From positions 15,344,256 through 15,408,255 of the forward strand of contig OX453279.1 of assembly GCA_949710005.1 (NCBI GenBank): 64,000 nucleotides of DNA, in the 5' to 3' direction. Position numbers and translations under genes: made by a program. This DNA is from Ricordea florida (lineage: Eukaryota > Cnidaria > Anthozoa > Corallimorpharia > Ricordeidae). Of the stretch, positions 33,410 to 43,472 are shown in pieces. The notes under the pieces are model-generated. The model was not told the origin of the DNA. It made no database searches and worked only from the letters and a program-made list of their open reading frames with translations. Numbering within the stretch: position 1 is the stretch's first letter; every line of letters starts with the position of its first letter.

Positions 33410-34526
33410 CAACTTGTTAACGACACCGGGGAATTAGGCCTTTTCACTTATTAACAATGAATAATAATGTTTTGATCTTTTCTTAGAGATATCAAAAACA
33501 TTGTTATTGATATGATGACAAAAGATGATGAAAACGTACGTAGATTCGTATTATTTTTCAATTCCCGGGGTACAGCATGACGAAGGCCGGCCCAGATGAG
33601 AAAATTTGCTTTATCAATCTTGTTCCTAATAATATTAAATGACTCAGTATTAGTTAAATTGAACAACAAATCACTTACTAAAACTATACCGGGATCAAAA
33701 AAGTTCAGATTTCTTTGTTATTTCATATAATATTGCGCCAGTCTTTCATTGACGCAAAGTTTTCACGAAACTCTGACCACCACTTTAGGAGTTCAGAGTA
33801 AAAAAGTGAATTAAATGATGTAATCTTTTATGTCAAAGTTGTATCGGAGAAAAAAAGGCCTCCTACTTTAGCGAGATGCCTTAAATAATTTTTCCATGTA
33901 CCTTTACTTTCGCCGCATATTCTTTTTAACCAGGCCAGACGCAAGGATTTTATCATACATGCTAGATCTATCATTCTCAAACCTCCATTCTCGAACTCGT
34001 TCATTGTTGACAATCTAATAACCTTGTCTTTACCATTCCATAAAAATTTAAACAGTAATCGATTCAATTCAACGACCACATCATTCGGGGTTGGCATCAA
34101 CGAGGTTACATAGACAAACTTAGGAATCACTAAAGATTTAATTGGTAACCTTACCATAAATAAATAGACCTCTAGAGGACCAAACATTAATTAACTTCTT
34201 TATCTCGTCTAAATTTTCAATGAAATTCTTTTCAAGCAGCAAATTTTGGTCATAGGTGTAAAAGACTCCAAGGGCCTTAATTGGCTTGCTTGGCCATTTA
34301 ATACCTAATGGTTTAGTTTTATTATTCCTGGAGGACCCAATCCACATGCCTTCGGTTTTAGTAAAGTTTATCATTAAGCCGGATGCTTTCCTAAAAATGT
34401 CCAATAAATCAAGGAGTGCGTGAGCCGAGTTAAAGTCTGCAAGAACTGCAGTCAAATCGTCGGCATATTGAAGCAATTTCGTCTCTTCTCCTCCTACCGT
34501 TATGCCTTTTATTGTCACGTCTTGAC
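33410..34526 (-). pseudogene. LINE C, middle fragment: end of reverse transcriptase and thumb
   Basis: Minus strand. The RT catalytic motif QYADDLTAVLADF is at about 34440-34475, followed by KASGLMINFTKTEGMWIGS and ALGVFYTYD. After a frame change near 34160 come LVIPKFVYVTSLMP and LLFKFLWNGKDKVIRLS. Further on, AGLRHAVPRELK lies at about 33560-33600. Frame changes and stops show it is dead. At its upstream end (34527) the reading frame continues beyond the DIRS element at 39242, and at its downstream end it continues across the BEL insertion at 6089. Confidence 0.85.
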
Positions 34527-34680
34527 GAAATGATATTTCCCCGGAGGGTCAGTACTTACCTGACGGGGAGATGTGGTTCTCCGAACCCCTCGTAGACTGA
34601 TATGAGCAATACTGATGCATACGTCGCGCGGCCGCGGCCTGGGTACCACAATATAAAGAAATCGAAGCGCATGTGCTCTT
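34527..34680 (-). repeat. DIRS 3' inverted terminal repeat
   Basis: The inner part (about 34605-34680) is the reverse complement of about 39137-39216. The outer part (34527-34612) is not matched in the 5' end, but is matched as an inverted copy by the internal complementary region at 34764-34850. Confidence 0.85.
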
Positions 34681-34761
34681 CCTCGCAGTAGTGGCGAGTG
34701 AGGCCGCACCGATTGGCAGTACCAGGGTGGGGAAGGAAGATAGCTGCAATGGCTTGGGGAC

Positions 34762-34892
34762 CAGTATTGCTCATATCAGTCTACGAGGGGTTCGGAGAAC
34801 CACATCTCCCCGTCAGGTAAGTACTGACCCTCCGGGGAAATATCATTTCTCCTTCACCCCTCTCCGACTGATAGTCGCAATACTGATGCAGA
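34762..34892 (-). repeat. DIRS internal complementary region
   Basis: The left part (about 34764-34850) is an almost perfect inverted copy of the 3' end at 34530-34615. The right part (34851-34892) is the reverse complement of the 5' end at about 39199-39240 (CTCCTTCACCCCTCTCCG). It therefore reads as a fused copy of both termini, as required by the circular-intermediate model for DIRS replication. Confidence 0.85.
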
Positions 34893-35045
34893 ATTCCCAA
34901 AGCAATACTGCCAATCGGAGCAACAACATAAGATAGCATAACCAAACCTTTAATAAAGCTCTAAGAGGCATGCTGGACAATAATTGAAGCCCAAACAACA
35001 GTAACAACAAAGAAGTTCTGAAATACAAACAAATCAGAAATCAGT

Positions 35046-36150
35046 TCAGCTGTTCAACACTGCCCTGGAAAAGGAACCACTAGAGTGTTCCCTGTGATAA
35101 AAGCTTTCGAAGGTCTGTGCGAAAGCCCAATCTGCTGCTTCCAGGATGAGCTCAACAGACAGTCCTGCTGCAGCGGCGGCAGAGGTAGATGCTCCTCTAG
35201 TTGAGTGACCGGTATATCCTAATTCAATCCCAGCCAGCCGTAAGGCCTTTGATAACCATCGAGAAACAGACTGGCTTGAAATAGCTTTATAAGATGAAAT
35301 ATAAGACACGAATAGCTTTGAGGAGGTACGCAACTTCTTCGTCTTCTCCACGTAGGCTGTAAGGCTGCGCACAACACAAATCTTGAGATTCCCTGGAAAG
35401 GATGGAAGGAAAATCTTGCGGGCTGGGTGACCAGGCCTGGAGGTCTTAGTGTGTGTGGGGAGAGTAAATTCCCATGAACCTTCTTTTTTAAGGGAGTAGG
35501 TCAAGTCCAATGAAGATAGTTCATGAGCTCGTGCTGCTGATGTGAGTGCCAACAATAGAACTGTCTTGTAAGAAAGCTGCTTCAATGTCAGATCCCCCAA
35601 GGGCTCAAGGGACTCTAAGAGTGATAAGGCCGTTTGGACATTCCATGTACCAGCATATTTTGGCTTGGGAGGTTTACTCTTAAACACACCTTTCATAAAC
35701 CGCGAAACAATAGGCAGGCGTCCTAACTCTGTATAGCCAACTGGGTCATGAGTCTGAGAAATAGCCGACTTATAGAGGGCTACTGTCCTGTACGCCAAAC
35801 TCCCCTGTGTAACTAGAGATGCCAGAAAAGCAAGGCCTTCTGCTACAGGAGCTGAAATGGGACAGATACTCCGTTGAGAACACCAGCGAACCCATGCCTT
35901 CCACGGGCCTGCATACCGCTTCTGGGTGGCTGCTCCTCTTGATGCCAGCAGGATGTCAACAACTTCCTTTGAAAGGCCTGTTGTTTCGTAACGATTCCTG
36001 ATAAGGGCCAAACTGCTAGATGCAGTGACTGCCACAGAGGGTGGTGCACGGTGGGCTGAAATGGAAGGAACAGCAGAGATGGAGACTGGGGTAGGAGTAG
36101 AGGTTGATCCACCAGCATTTGAAGCAGTTCTGAGAACCATGGTTGCCCAG
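35046..36150 (-). CDS. DIRS tyrosine recombinase
   Basis: C-terminal part of an open frame that extends to 37838; upstream of about 36150 that frame overlaps the RT/RNase H gene and is taken as a shadow. The recombinase starts near SKEVVDILLASRGAATQKRY and has a SAM-like N-terminal DNA-binding half. Catalytic residues visible are Arg in TSAARAHEL (about 35530), the HxxR box GHSTRGAS (about 35200), a Trp in EAADWAF, and the nucleophilic Tyr in SFYHREHSS near 35095. It would insert the circular DNA copy without making a target duplication. The start codon is uncertain, as usual for overlapping DIRS frames. Confidence 0.88.
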
Positions 36151-38152
36151 ACCAGTTGAGTGCAATCAGGAGAGCTGTTGCCTGATCTTCTCTTATCTTC
36201 CTGAGGATTCGAGGGAGAAGGACCACTGAAGGGTGGATTAGACAGGTCCATTTGCTCCAGTCCTGGAGAAATGCGTCCACGGCTACAGCTCCTGGATCCG
36301 GGTACCTCGAGACATACTTTGGCACTTGATGAGTTAGGCGAGATGCAAAGAGGTCCACGTCCGGTGTGTAGAACCTCTGACAAACTGATTGGAAGATCTC
36401 TTTGTCCAGAGTCCACTCTGTTCTGCTTTCGATCTGTCTGGAGGCAGTGTCTGCTACTCCATTCTGAATCCCTGGAATATGCTGAGCTGTCAGGGACACT
36501 CCTGCTTCCAGGGCTACTGCCCAAAGTTGCAGTGCCTGAGTGGTCAGGGCAGGGGAGCGTGGGCCCCCCCGCTTGTTGATGTACGCCACCGCTGTCGTGT
36601 TGTCTAACCGCAAGTGGACATGTTTGGGCAGAGGCTGTTGAACCCGCAACAGGGCTTTTAAGGCTAAGGTTGCTGCTCGTAATTCCAGGACATTGATGTG
36701 TGCTGTTGCCTCCTCCACGCACCAGTGACCGCCAGTAGATCTCCCCTGGTATGCTGCACCCCAACCCTTCTTGGACGCATCGTTCCAGATGGTAGCATCT
36801 ATAGGGGGCAGCTGAATTGGACAGCCATTCAGGTGTTGGCTCTCCGAGACCCACCACTCCAGGTCGGCCAGGGCTTGCGTGGTCAAGCGGATTGACACTC
36901 TGCTCCCATGGCCATACTGAGTCACAGCTTGTAAGTGCAAGCGCTGGAGAGCTCTGTAGTGAAGAGGGGCAAGCATGATCCCGGTTTGAGAGGCACGGCT
37001 CAAACGTCCAATCAGTGTGGCCAGAGTCCTTACCGGGACACAACTCTGTTCTAGGAGGAGTCGACAATCCCCCAAAATACTGTTTAGCTTTAGCTGAGGG
37101 AGAGAAAGTGTCATTGTTGTCGAGTCCAACTGGGCCCCTAGAAAGACAAGACACTGGGATGGAGCAAGTGAGCATTTCTCCACCTTGACCAGGAAGCCCA
37201 GATTTTCCAGTAAGGCTACCAGCTGCGCAAACAGGCTCTGCAACACCTGGCTCTTTTGATGAAGAAGTAGCATGTCGTCGATGTAAATTACAATCCGAAT
37301 TCCTAGTGAACGGAGCACTGCTAACATTGGTTTCAGAGTTTTTGTGAAGGCTCGGGGAGCAGAGGAGAGGCCAAATGGGAGGCACTGAAACTCGTAGACT
37401 CTGTCCTGATACACAAACCGCAGATACTTCCTGTGAGATGAGTGAATGGGGATTGCATAATATGCATCCTTCAAGTCCAGTTTCATCATAAAGTCTCCTT
37501 TCTGTAGTAGGGACCTCACAACCTGTAGTCCTTCCATTTTGAAGTACTCCTTTCCTAGGAATCGATTTAGCGCCCGAAGATTGATAACTGGGCGAGCCTC
37601 GCCATTTTCTTTTTGTACCAGAAACAGGGTTGAAGTGAACTGGTCGTCCTGTGATTGCACTTCCCGCACTGCTCCTTTTGCTAACAGATTTGCAATTGCC
37701 AAGTCCATTTGTTGGGCCTCTGCATGGCTTTTGGTACGGGTGACCCTCGTACGCCACTGCCTGGGGCGACTGAAGAAGGGGATCTTGTATCCCTGAATTG
37801 TCTGTAATGTCCATGAGTCCTGGGTTATTTTCCTCCAATTTGGAACAAAAAACTTTAAACGACCGGCTGATTTGTGATTGGGTGGGCTGAGTGTGTCTAG
37901 AACTGGCAGTTGATAGTCATCTGTTACCGGCTTTGATACCAGGGGGGTGGGAGGAGATGTCTGTTTTAGCACGCTTGGAGGATTGGTGGTTAGAATTGGA
38001 GCCAAATCCCCATTTCCGTTTCCCGCCAAATCTGTTGTTGTGACTGGAGCGCTGATCTGCACGAAAGAACTGATCCCTTCTGTAGGGCAGTTTGAACTGG
38101 CGCTTTGCTGGTGGCGCACTGATGAGTTTGCTGTTGGTTGAGCTGTGGTCAT
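35843..38152 (-). CDS. DIRS reverse transcriptase / RNase H
   Basis: Open frame of 769 codons. RT motifs run from PVINLRALNRFL and MKLDLKDAYYAIPIH to the active site VIYIDDMLLLHQKS at about 37255-37295. RNase H follows, with WNDASKKGWGAAYQG near 36790, ELRAATLALKAL, LRLDNTTAVAYIN and a late VADTASRQ. A DIRS-typical tail (TCLIHPSVVLLPRILRKI) continues to about 36130. Beyond that the frame overlaps the recombinase gene and is probably not meaningful. The true start is uncertain because Gag overlaps the first 240 bp. Confidence 0.92.
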   Translation of the reverse strand: MTTAQPTANSSVRHQQSASSNCPTEGISSFVQISAPVTTTDLAGNGNGDLAPILTTNPPSVLKQTSPPTPLVSKPVTDDYQLPVLDTLSPPNHKSAGRLKFFVPNWRKITQDSWTLQTIQGYKIPFFSRPRQWRTRVTRTKSHAEAQQMDLAIANLLAKGAVREVQSQDDQFTSTLFLVQKENGEARPVINLRALNRFLGKEYFKMEGLQVVRSLLQKGDFMMKLDLKDAYYAIPIHSSHRKYLRFVYQDRVYEFQCLPFGLSSAPRAFTKTLKPMLAVLRSLGIRIVIYIDDMLLLHQKSQVLQSLFAQLVALLENLGFLVKVEKCSLAPSQCLVFLGAQLDSTTMTLSLPQLKLNSILGDCRLLLEQSCVPVRTLATLIGRLSRASQTGIMLAPLHYRALQRLHLQAVTQYGHGSRVSIRLTTQALADLEWWVSESQHLNGCPIQLPPIDATIWNDASKKGWGAAYQGRSTGGHWCVEEATAHINVLELRAATLALKALLRVQQPLPKHVHLRLDNTTAVAYINKRGGPRSPALTTQALQLWAVALEAGVSLTAQHIPGIQNGVADTASRQIESRTEWTLDKEIFQSVCQRFYTPDVDLFASRLTHQVPKYVSRYPDPGAVAVDAFLQDWSKWTCLIHPSVVLLPRILRKIREDQATALLIALNWSGQPWFSELLQMLVDQPLLLPQSPSLLFLPFQPTVHHPLWQSLHLAVWPLSGIVTKQQAFQRKLLTSCWHQEEQPPRSGMQARGRHGFAGVLNGVSVPFQLL

Positions 38153-38880
38153 GCTCGCTCCTTATCTTGGCATGAAATTTATCCGGAAAGAGGTGCTTAT
38201 CGGCAGGGATACTTTCTTTCAGGGTACGCTTGCCAACTTCCGTAAGAAACTCGGAAAACCGTTTTTGCCTCCATGCATTTAACCTGAAATTAGCGTTGCC
38301 AAGTAGGACCAGAGCATCCTCCAGAAAATCCTTTATGGAATCGGGGTCCACATCCTCAGCCTCCTCCTCCCCACCTACAGCGTCCAGGGCTGACAAGGCT
38401 GCTAGAATGGGTCTTGCTACTACTATAAATGCATTCTGGCGTTCAGCAAGCCCATCATCAAAGGCAAAGAGCTCCTTAGTTTTCGTGTATCCGTGTCGTT
38501 TCTTAATATCATCTTTCATTCCAGCCTCCATAGTGGGAGAAACAAGCAGAGCCTCCGGTATCCTTAATTGGAGGGTATGTAGAAGTCAGCTCTTTCCATT
38601 TTTCTTTGGTCAGGGCCCGGGAGAACGCTTTCGTGGTGAAATCCAGCAGGTCTTGACACAGTTTGGTCTCCTGTTCGCTGCTGTAAAAGCGATCGCTTCG
38701 AGACCTCGACGGAAGCGGTTCGGCGGTTTTATCCACCGAATCCATAGGGCTTGACTGACCCGGCAAGTTTGGCGAAGTGAAGAGGCTTTTTAGGACAGCT
38801 GGCATAGACTTTGCTACGGCCTCGGCAACCATCTTCTCAAGATTTGGAAGATCTGGTGTTGCACTCCCGCTTCCCGCCAA
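37917..38880 (-). pseudogene. DIRS Gag-like ORF1 with one frameshift
   Basis: Two overlapping minus-strand frames (38509-38880 and 37917-38531) form one gene broken by a single-base change near 38555. The N-terminal part starts MAGSGSATPDLPNLEK and is helical. The second part contains the segment ERQNAFIVVARPILAALSAL and a long basic C-terminus rich in Arg, Asn, Ser and Lys (KRKWGFGSNSNHQSSKRAK), suggesting RNA binding. It overlaps the start of the RT frame. Confidence 0.75.
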
Positions 38881-39129
38881 ATGGATCGGGACAGACGGTG
38901 TGTTGTCGGTCTAAGGACAACAGAAGGCGGTCAATGACTCGTACCTTCAATCGTGAACATAACCTGCAATAATGTCCTAAGACTCGAATAAACTCACAAA
39001 GGCAAACATACTTACATTATCTGAGAGTTGTTCAGTCATTTCCAACAGGTAAGCTGCACGAAGGCAGAGAAATAACGCTAAATGAGCGGAGAAAAGCAAA
39101 ACGTGGTCGGCCGAAACGAGCCACAAAAC

Positions 39130-39241
39130 GAAGAGGAAGAGCACATGCGCTTCGATTTCTTTATATTGTGGTACCCAGGCCGCGGCCGCGCGACGTATGC
39201 ATCAGTATTGTGACTATCAGTCGGAGAGGGGTGAAGGAGAA
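39130..39241 (-). repeat. DIRS 5' inverted terminal repeat
   Basis: Reverse complement of the inner part of the 3' repeat (GCGGCCGCGGCC palindromic core near 39180). Its outermost 40 bp match the internal complementary region. Confidence 0.85.
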
Positions 39242-40339
39242 CAGCAATTGCCAGGGCCTCAGCTGCTAAAACAAAAATATATGGGGATAGAGGGATCCCT
39301 TTGTCTAACGCCGCGTTCAAGAAGGAAATAATCGGATGTGTTACCATTATTTATTACACAGCTTTGGATATTCTTATAAAAAATTTTTACCCCAATGAAT
39401 AAAGTCCGGCCAAAAATTAAGAGCCTCAAGGCAGTTAAATATGAAATCCCATTCAACACTGTCAAACGCCTGTTGAAAATCTATAAAAATCATCAAACCA
39501 GGAATATTCTCCGTGACAGTAAACTCCATTATGTCAAAAATAGATCTTATTGTTTCCCCGATGTAAAGGTCTTTAACGAAACCAGTTTGATTTTAATGAA
39601 CAATACTGGGTAAAACATTTTTTATTCTAGATGCTATGACTATTAACACAATTTTTGCGTCCACATTAACTAAGGAAATACGTCGTCAATTTTCTAGCAG
39701 GGTACTGTCCTTTCCTTTCTTTTCAACGAGAGTAATCACAGCTCAGTGTTTTTGGGAGAAGGACATTTCACCTTTCTCAAAACACTCATTAACACATTTA
39801 ATAAAAGGTTCACTATTTAAAGGCCATAGCTTTCTATAAAACTCGATTGGGATTCCGTCATTTCCTGGGGCTTTGTTGTTTGAAAACGTTTCAAGAATCA
39901 GCTCGCATTCTTCCAAAAAAAATTTTCCTTCACAGGCTTGCTTCTGCTCTTCTGTCAACTTAGGAGTACTTAAATTACTGAGAAAGGATTTGGCGACATT
40001 ATTAGCCGTCCTAATGTTACCAGATTAATATAAATCTTGATAAAAGCTCTTCTGTTCGGACAATATTGTAAAAGGATCAGTTGTAATCGAATCACAAATA
40101 TTCAGTTTTCTTATGTGTTTTTTGACATGATTCTATCTCTCTAAATTAAGGAAGTACTTGGTGCTTCTCTCGCCGTGCTCATGCCAACGAGCTCGCGCAC
40201 GAATAATTATTCCTTTAATTTTTTGCTCATAGAAAAGCTCTAGCTTTTCTTTTGCTGCAGTCAGTTGATTTACATTGCTGTCGCACGGATCTGATTCATA
40301 CTTTTCGCTTGCAATCATGCAGTCATTTTGTAAATATAG
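39242..40339 (-). pseudogene. LINE C, fragment with linker and first half of reverse transcriptase
   Basis: Minus strand. Readable blocks from upstream to downstream: ARARWHEHGERSTKYFLNLE near 40135-40200, KAPGNDGIPIEFYRKLW near 39830-39880, ERGVRQRDP near 39290 and LAAEALAIAV at 39245-39275. Several frameshifts and stops separate these. The catalytic loop lies on the other side of the DIRS insertion. The Tx1/L1 type is inferred from these motifs and the C-terminal zinc knuckle at 5561-6089. Confidence 0.82.
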
Positions 40340-40490
40340 ATTACTTCATAGAAAGTGCGACGTACAGATTCTTATTCACGAGTTGCAAAACTTCGGAAAA
40401 CGAACGAGTAAGCGCAGCGAACGAGTGAGTTTTCCGTAGTTTTGCAACGAGTGAATAAAAATCTGTACAAAGCACTTTCTATGATGTAAT
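40340..40490. repeat. 150-bp imperfect palindrome
   Basis: ATTACTTCATAGAAAGTG at the left pairs with CACTTTCTATGATGTAAT at the right, and pairing continues through TTCACGAGTTGCAAAAC and AAACGAACGAGT towards the centre. It could form a hairpin of about 65 bp. It lies between LINE C and the Crypton-type element and may be a separate MITE or part of that element's end. Confidence 0.8.
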
Positions 40491-40493
40491 TTG

Positions 40494-42280
40494 TTTATTA
40501 TATATAAAGCGAGAATTAAGCATGTCCATCAAATCAGTTTTATTACCATCTGAAATCTGATGAGCTTACTTGCAAAAACAGTAAAATTTCAAGAATCTAA
40601 ATGACCTGGCGTTAAATACTGTTCTCCGGCAACAACAAAAAAAAGAGTCTACATAAATAATTACTCCCTATCCAAGATAACTGAAAATACCGGGAGAATG
40701 CTAAAAATGTAATGAGCAAAACCTTTGCTTTTTAATCACTATCTGATTCAATGAAGTAATGCTTACGCTTCGCGCAGTGAAAAGACAAGTCAGGACTTTG
40801 TTGACTTAAACTGTTTACAGCAATGTTAAATGTTCCTCCTTGAGTTTTCGCCCCTTGAAATAAAGAAAAAGGTCGTTGTGGCGATTGCTGGTTCCTTGAT
40901 GATAAACTTACTTCTTCGGTTTGTCGAATAGCCAGCGATCCTGAAGTACTAGCGCTCAGAATGTTGGATATATCCCGCTGCTGTTTTTTTCTGAAAGCGA
41001 ACTGTAATTATTGAGGCTCTGAACATTTTTATGTCCAGAGACTTGCATGATGTGAGTCGGAGGAACCTCTTGATCGTTCAGTTTCTGAATCATTCGCTTT
41101 CGGGCACTGTGGTTAGTAAGATTTTCTGCGTGCAATCCACCTTTTTGAGCCATAGTCTTCATGAGTGAATTCAACTTGTTTAGACCCATCGGCGCTGCCT
41201 TGAACCAGGGTTTTGAAGAGTGTGCTAGTTTAGTGTAGTTGACGGCCAAGTAAAATGGGCTGTCGGCTGAATTCATTTGCTCTGGCCTTTTAGAGGCATA
41301 GAGATGGTAGGCTTTTACAGGATCTCTGTCACTACTTGGAACAGAAAACATTTTCGGCTTCACAGCCCGGGTGCCTTTCGGTTCGGCGCCTGTTCTTGTT
41401 TTTGTTTGCCTCTCGGTATATTCGAGAAATTGAACTCCATCCGCACTGGCTTTAAGCTGAACATCTCCCCATGTCATATCTCTATGCTCTTGGCATCCTC
41501 TCAAACCGAAGTGCTGCGAGTTATTCAACCACAAAGTGTTTAATAAGGACTCCGGAGACGAAAGACCCAAAAGTTCTTTGCCGTAAAGAATGTCGACCTC
41601 TTCGTCAGTCAGAGCGCGAGCTGCCTTTGTTTTGTTTCCTTTGCCGGCCTTCTTCAATTCCTTCTGCTTCGCAACCAGTGTTTCTCTAGTTTTCCTAAAT
41701 TCCTGTCCATCTATGATGGTTGTTGGATATCCTTTTCTCCGTAAATAGCGGTCGAAGCTGGAAATAAATGATCTTAATGTTGTTGGTTCGTATTCTCCTC
41801 CGTCCTTTTTTTTTTCACCTCCACGATGAACGTACATAGTATTCCATCGAGCACTTTCGCTTCAATATTTTCAAGTTCTTTATCTATTTCTTTTGCTCTC
41901 AAAAACTCTTTGAGCACGGAAACGTCTCTGTTCGTTTTTCTCAGAGTATTTTTGTTTGCTTGCTCCTCAATAAATTCAGCTAATGGCAATTGCAAAGGAA
42001 CAAATCGTGAAGCCGAAGCCATGTTTTCAAATCACAGACTTATGGCGCAGGAATTGGCGGGCTCTCTTTTCTCAACCGTCTGTGAAGCCATTTGAATGCT
42101 ATGCTCTGATTGGCTAAGTGGTTGTCGTCTAGAGACTGATTGGTTATATTTTGCACATGTGAGGAAAGCCATACGAGAAGCTGATTGGACGTATCACTTT
42201 TTTCACATGTGAAATATAGAAAATACCAAATTCTACTTGCAGCGTTTATCACCTAAAATCCTCGCTTTATATATAATAAA
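40494..42280 (-). mobile_element. Crypton-type tyrosine-recombinase DNA element
   Basis: Bounded by a perfect 20-bp inverted repeat: TTTATTATATATAAAGCGAG at 40494-40513 and its reverse complement at 42261-42280. LINE C coding sequence resumes just outside (42281) and beyond the palindrome (40340). It contains one recombinase gene and no RT. Cryptons usually lack inverted repeats, so either this is a variant or the repeats belong to something else. About 450 bp downstream of the gene (40500-40955) is non-coding. Confidence 0.7.
40956..42022 (-). pseudogene. Crypton-type (DUF3504-like) tyrosine recombinase with one frameshift
   Basis: The gene starts at ATG 42022 (MASASRFVPLQLPLAEF). The first frame ends at 41774; the second is readable from about 41815 to 40956, and the switch falls in a long A-run (T-run at 41809-41818 on plus), so a single indel in a homopolymer is likely. 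Motifs are FGLRGCQEHRDMTWGDV with the first catalytic Arg, ERQTKTRTG, the HxxR box NHSARKRM (about 41100), SGHKNVQ, and NNYSS with the candidate Tyr near 41000. This matches the DUF3504 group shared by Cryptons and the ZMYM/QRICH1-type domesticated proteins. A sequencing error in the homopolymer could also explain the break. Confidence 0.85.
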
Positions 42281-42560
42281 ACACATTCTAGTTCACTTCT
42301 TTCCTTTGTGCGCCGTTTTGAATATTGGATAGCATGTACACGTATGTTATACTTAATCCATTCCCAAATAATACGATTATCAGACGATGCTTTTAGTCCA
42401 TCAGCGATCTTTAAAGTCATATCTTGTATATAATCTTCGTCGTCCAAAATTGAGCAATTCATTTTCCAAAAACCGTAACCTTTCTTCTGGTCATCTGTAG
42501 TTCCAAACTCTACAAAAACTGCAGAATGATCTGTTTTTATAGCAGGGATTATACTAGTTG
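42281..42560 (-). pseudogene. LINE C, 5'-most fragment (end of endonuclease domain)
   Basis: Minus strand: IIPAIKTDHSAVFVEFGT at about 42490-42550 is the last endonuclease motif (DHS). It is followed by GFWKMNCSILDDEDYI and RVHAIQYSKRRTKERS up to 42281. The frame stops near 42560; the LINE appears truncated or decayed beyond this. Confidence 0.75.
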
Positions 42561-43472
42561 AAATTACTTGGTCTTAGAAAATTGCATTACTGCAGTATTG
42601 CAGGGTTAACAATGACGTCACCAGCAAACTGTAGAGACTCAATTAAAATATTCAATTGATTTTAATGGGGGTGAAATGGATGTAACACAAAAAGTGTTTT
42701 TTTCGATCTTCAAACAAAATATGATCTTATGAGGCCGGAGAATGAAGCTTTAAAAGCCATGACTATAAGCCGTGGTACCAATCGAGCTTATCCTTCACTT
42801 CTTAGGGGGAAATGTAACTATCCAGATCCCACTTACAATTCAGTCAGCTTGTGGTAGTGTTTGTAGCATTGCCTAAAGCCCGTCGTCCATCGTATACTAA
42901 ACTCTAATTCCCTTTTGGTTAACAAACTTCGGCGAGGCAGAGGAAGTCAAAAACAATTCGGAAATTGCCAGAGAATCTGACGGCTTAAGCGAATCCATAG
43001 CCCATTTTACGGATATGAACGCCGTATTGAATAAATTCATTTTGCAAAGGACTATGGGTCGAAAAGGGGACATAATTTCCAAGACCCAGATAAATAAATC
43101 GAAGGGTGGGAGGTTTGTGCATTCAGCTAGCCTGAACTATTACAGAACAACGTGGAAAAATATTGAGATGAAAGTGAATATAATCGTTAGCAATTTAGCC
43201 GCCATTTCCTAACAACAACACAATTTAAAAAACCAATACAGAGACCTTAGTAGCCCGCAATTAGCTACCTAATTTTTTATGGTGTTTAAAAAGTTTACAA
43301 AAAACAGTAGTCCATGACAAGACAAAAATATTTTATTCATCAATTAAACCACACACAATACTACTTATGTGAGGTACAAGCCACTTAGAAAATAGGGGTC
43401 ATGTGATCAAGCAATGGTGATGGACGCGTAAGAATCCGCTCCGGTAAGGTTTGGCCTCTTTTTCCATCGAAA
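42561..43472 (+). other. No gene; probably includes LINE D 5' untranslated region
   Basis: No coding frame of note. The part nearest 43473 is presumably the 5' UTR of LINE D, but I cannot place its 5' end. Confidence 0.4.

Larger units (their letters stand above)
34527..39241 (-). mobile_element. DIRS-type tyrosine-recombinase retrotransposon
   Basis: 4.7 kb on the minus strand, with Gag-like, RT/RNase H and tyrosine recombinase frames. There are no LTRs and no target duplication; the trinucleotide GAA is present at both junctions (34527-34529, 39239-39241), fitting recombinase-mediated insertion. Inverted terminal repeats share ACTGATGCATACGTCGCG and TATAAAGAAATCGAAGCGC. An internal complementary region near the 3' end (34760-34892) matches both outer ends, the structure expected of DIRS elements. 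It inserted into LINE C between the RT motifs. Confidence 0.95.

Noticed and set aside
36150..37838. Long minus-strand open frame overlapping the DIRS RT/RNase H gene (first 560 codons of a 930-codon frame)
   Set aside because: It runs in a different frame through an unmistakable RT/RNase H gene, shows no domain of its own and has an atypical composition. Only its end (the tyrosine recombinase) is real.
38230..38754. 174-codon plus-strand frame
   Set aside because: Antisense to the DIRS Gag-like gene; Ser/Arg-rich as expected of a shadow.
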